Below, one piece after another: positions 5,642 to 6,429 of a stretch of DNA of 6,429 nucleotides. This DNA is from Armatimonadota bacterium (GTDB lineage Bacteria > Armatimonadota > Zipacnadia > Zipacnadales > VGFC01): positions 1 through 6,429 of the forward strand of contig VGFB01000232.1 of NCBI GenBank assembly GCA_016869015.1. Direction: 5' to 3'. The translations under genes were made by a program, and so were the position numbers. Below the pieces are notes generated by a model, which was given only the letters and a program-made list of their open reading frames with translations, did not search any database and had not been told where the DNA came from. The number at the start of each line of letters is the position of its first letter. Within the stretch, counting starts at the first letter, position 1.

Positions 5642-6429
5642 TCAGCGCCCTCCCAGTTTGCGCGCAACGCCACGCGACCCACCGGCGACCCGCTCCTCAA
5701 GGTCGCTCACCCGCTGCGTCAGCTGGGCCAGCCGACGGCTCGTGACCGTCGGTCGGCCCAGGGCCGCCTCCAGTTCGCCCAGCACTCGGATCGTCTCCGG
5801 GGCGGCGATCCCCTGGCGCTCGGCCAGCGCCTCGGCCAGCTCCCGATCCGCCACGGCGCCCGGCAGGCCGGCCGCCGCGGCCATGCGGCGGCGGAAGGCC
5901 GCCGCGATCTTCTCCAGGGCCCACCGATTCGCCTCGCCGCGGGCCAGCAGGCCCGCCAGGGCCTCCACGTACTCCCTCGGGGCTCGCCGGCGCGATTCGG
6001 CCGACTCGACGGCGCGGCCGAACCGTTGCGCGCGGCCCACCAGGAACACGGCGAACCCGACGGCCGTCACCAGCAGCGCGCGGTGCAGGGGCGCCGGGTC
6101 CGGCGCCGACCCCACCCGAACGCGCGGCCCGAAGCCGTGATGGTACTCGTCGAAGTAGATGCTCCCGGCCTCCGCGTTGCGCCACAGGAGGTCCGCGACG
6201 AACCGCAGGTTGTCCTCCCGCCCAAGCGCTCCGTTGGCGAACATGTGGGCGTCCGAGGAGACGACCACCTTGCCCCGCCCCCGAGGGAAGCTGACCAAGA
6301 CCGGAGTCCCGTCGGCAGAGAGCTCGGGCGTGTCCTCGGCGTTCGGAGGTTCGGGGATCACGTCCACCCCCTCGTTGGTGTCGATGGCCACCTGCCGGAC
6401 GCCGGTGGTGTGGCGCGACCCGGGGGCCG
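5642..6429 (-). CDS. DUF4350 domain protein, C-terminal part (5' partial)
   Basis: The frame stays open to the right edge of the window, so the N-terminus is missing. The GTG at 6391 could be read as a start, but the 12 upstream codons are open, and DUF4350 proteins are usually considerably longer, with an N-terminal membrane helix; I treat the gene as truncated by the window. Residues numbered from 6391: GKVVVSSDAHMFANGALG (40-57) and DNLRFVADLL (60-69) match the end of the DUF4350 domain, followed by IYFDEYHHGFG (78-88). One membrane segment lies at about 105-119 (ALLVTAVGFAVFLVG) with Arg-rich flanks. Residues 125-249 form a probably cytoplasmic, Ala/Arg/Glu-rich helical tail with a possible short coiled coil near 218-235. 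It is the first gene in view of the MoxR operon. Its function is unknown; it may display an extracytoplasmic domain to the system. The operon promoter is outside the window. Confidence 0.88.
   Translation of the reverse strand, partial: APGSRHTTGVRQVAIDTNEGVDVIPEPPNAEDTPELSADGTPVLVSFPRGRGKVVVSSDAHMFANGALGREDNLRFVADLLWRNAEAGSIYFDEYHHGFGPRVRVGSAPDPAPLHRALLVTAVGFAVFLVGRAQRFGRAVESAESRRRAPREYVEALAGLLARGEANRWALEKIAAAFRRRMAAAAGLPGAVADRELAEALAERQGIAAPETIRVLGELEAALGRPTVTSRRLAQLTQRVSDLEERVAGGSRGVARKLGGR
5649..5653 (-). promoter_or_regulatory. Ribosome binding site of moxR inside the end of the DUF4350 gene
   Basis: On the minus strand, GGAGG (within GGGAGGG) lies in the last DUF4350 codons, 7 nt before the moxR ATG at 5641, which directly follows the TGA stop. 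The arrangement favours termination-reinitiation coupling. Confidence 0.8.

Noticed and set aside
6389..6391. GTG as the true start of the DUF4350 gene
   Set aside because: The frame is open for the remaining 38 bases to the window edge, the DUF4350 domain would be truncated, and the expected N-terminal membrane helix would be missing.

Overview
The window is a compact, very G+C-rich bacterial chromosome segment with six protein genes. Only about 70 bases lie outside coding sequence. There is no RNA gene, mobile element, CRISPR array or phage sequence. The gene content (a ComEC-type DNA uptake channel plus a MoxR/DUF58/SpoIIM-like/RDD membrane cluster) fits a free-living, high-GC lineage such as Armatimonadota, Chloroflexota, Actinomycetota or a related deep branch. 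I cannot name the phylum from the sequence alone.

Layout. Positions 1-1643 (+) hold the C-terminal part of ComEC/Rec2: the last membrane helices of the competence channel and the metallo-beta-lactamase-like domain, running in from outside the left edge. Positions 1526-2296 (-) hold an RDD-family membrane protein whose 3' end overlaps that of comEC by 118 bp, head-on. A 47-bp divergent gap centred on a small inverted repeat separates it from a SpoIIM-like (DUF95) membrane protein at 2344-3366 (+). That gene converges with, and overlaps by 23 bp, a three-gene minus-strand operon read from the right edge: DUF4350 (cut by the edge) -> MoxR AAA+ ATPase -> DUF58. MoxR starts on the base after the DUF4350 stop, and DUF58 starts 21 nt after MoxR.

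How the genes fit together. DUF4350, MoxR, DUF58, SpoIIM-like and RDD form a recurrent bacterial neighbourhood. As I recall it, the order and orientations match the Rv3691-Rv3695 locus of Mycobacterium tuberculosis. The likely picture is a MoxR ATPase acting on or with a membrane-anchored DUF58 protein (von Willebrand A-like fold) and three integral membrane partners, a presumed chaperone or assembly machine at the membrane whose substrate is unknown. ComEC is functionally separate.

The most unusual local structure is at 1492-1547, where comEC and the RDD gene meet. A 14-bp-period tandem duplication supplies the RDD stop codon by a frame change, and two GC-rich hairpins follow that stop directly. 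I found no clearly new system. The interest lies in the gene-junction architecture and in the uncharacterised MoxR cluster.
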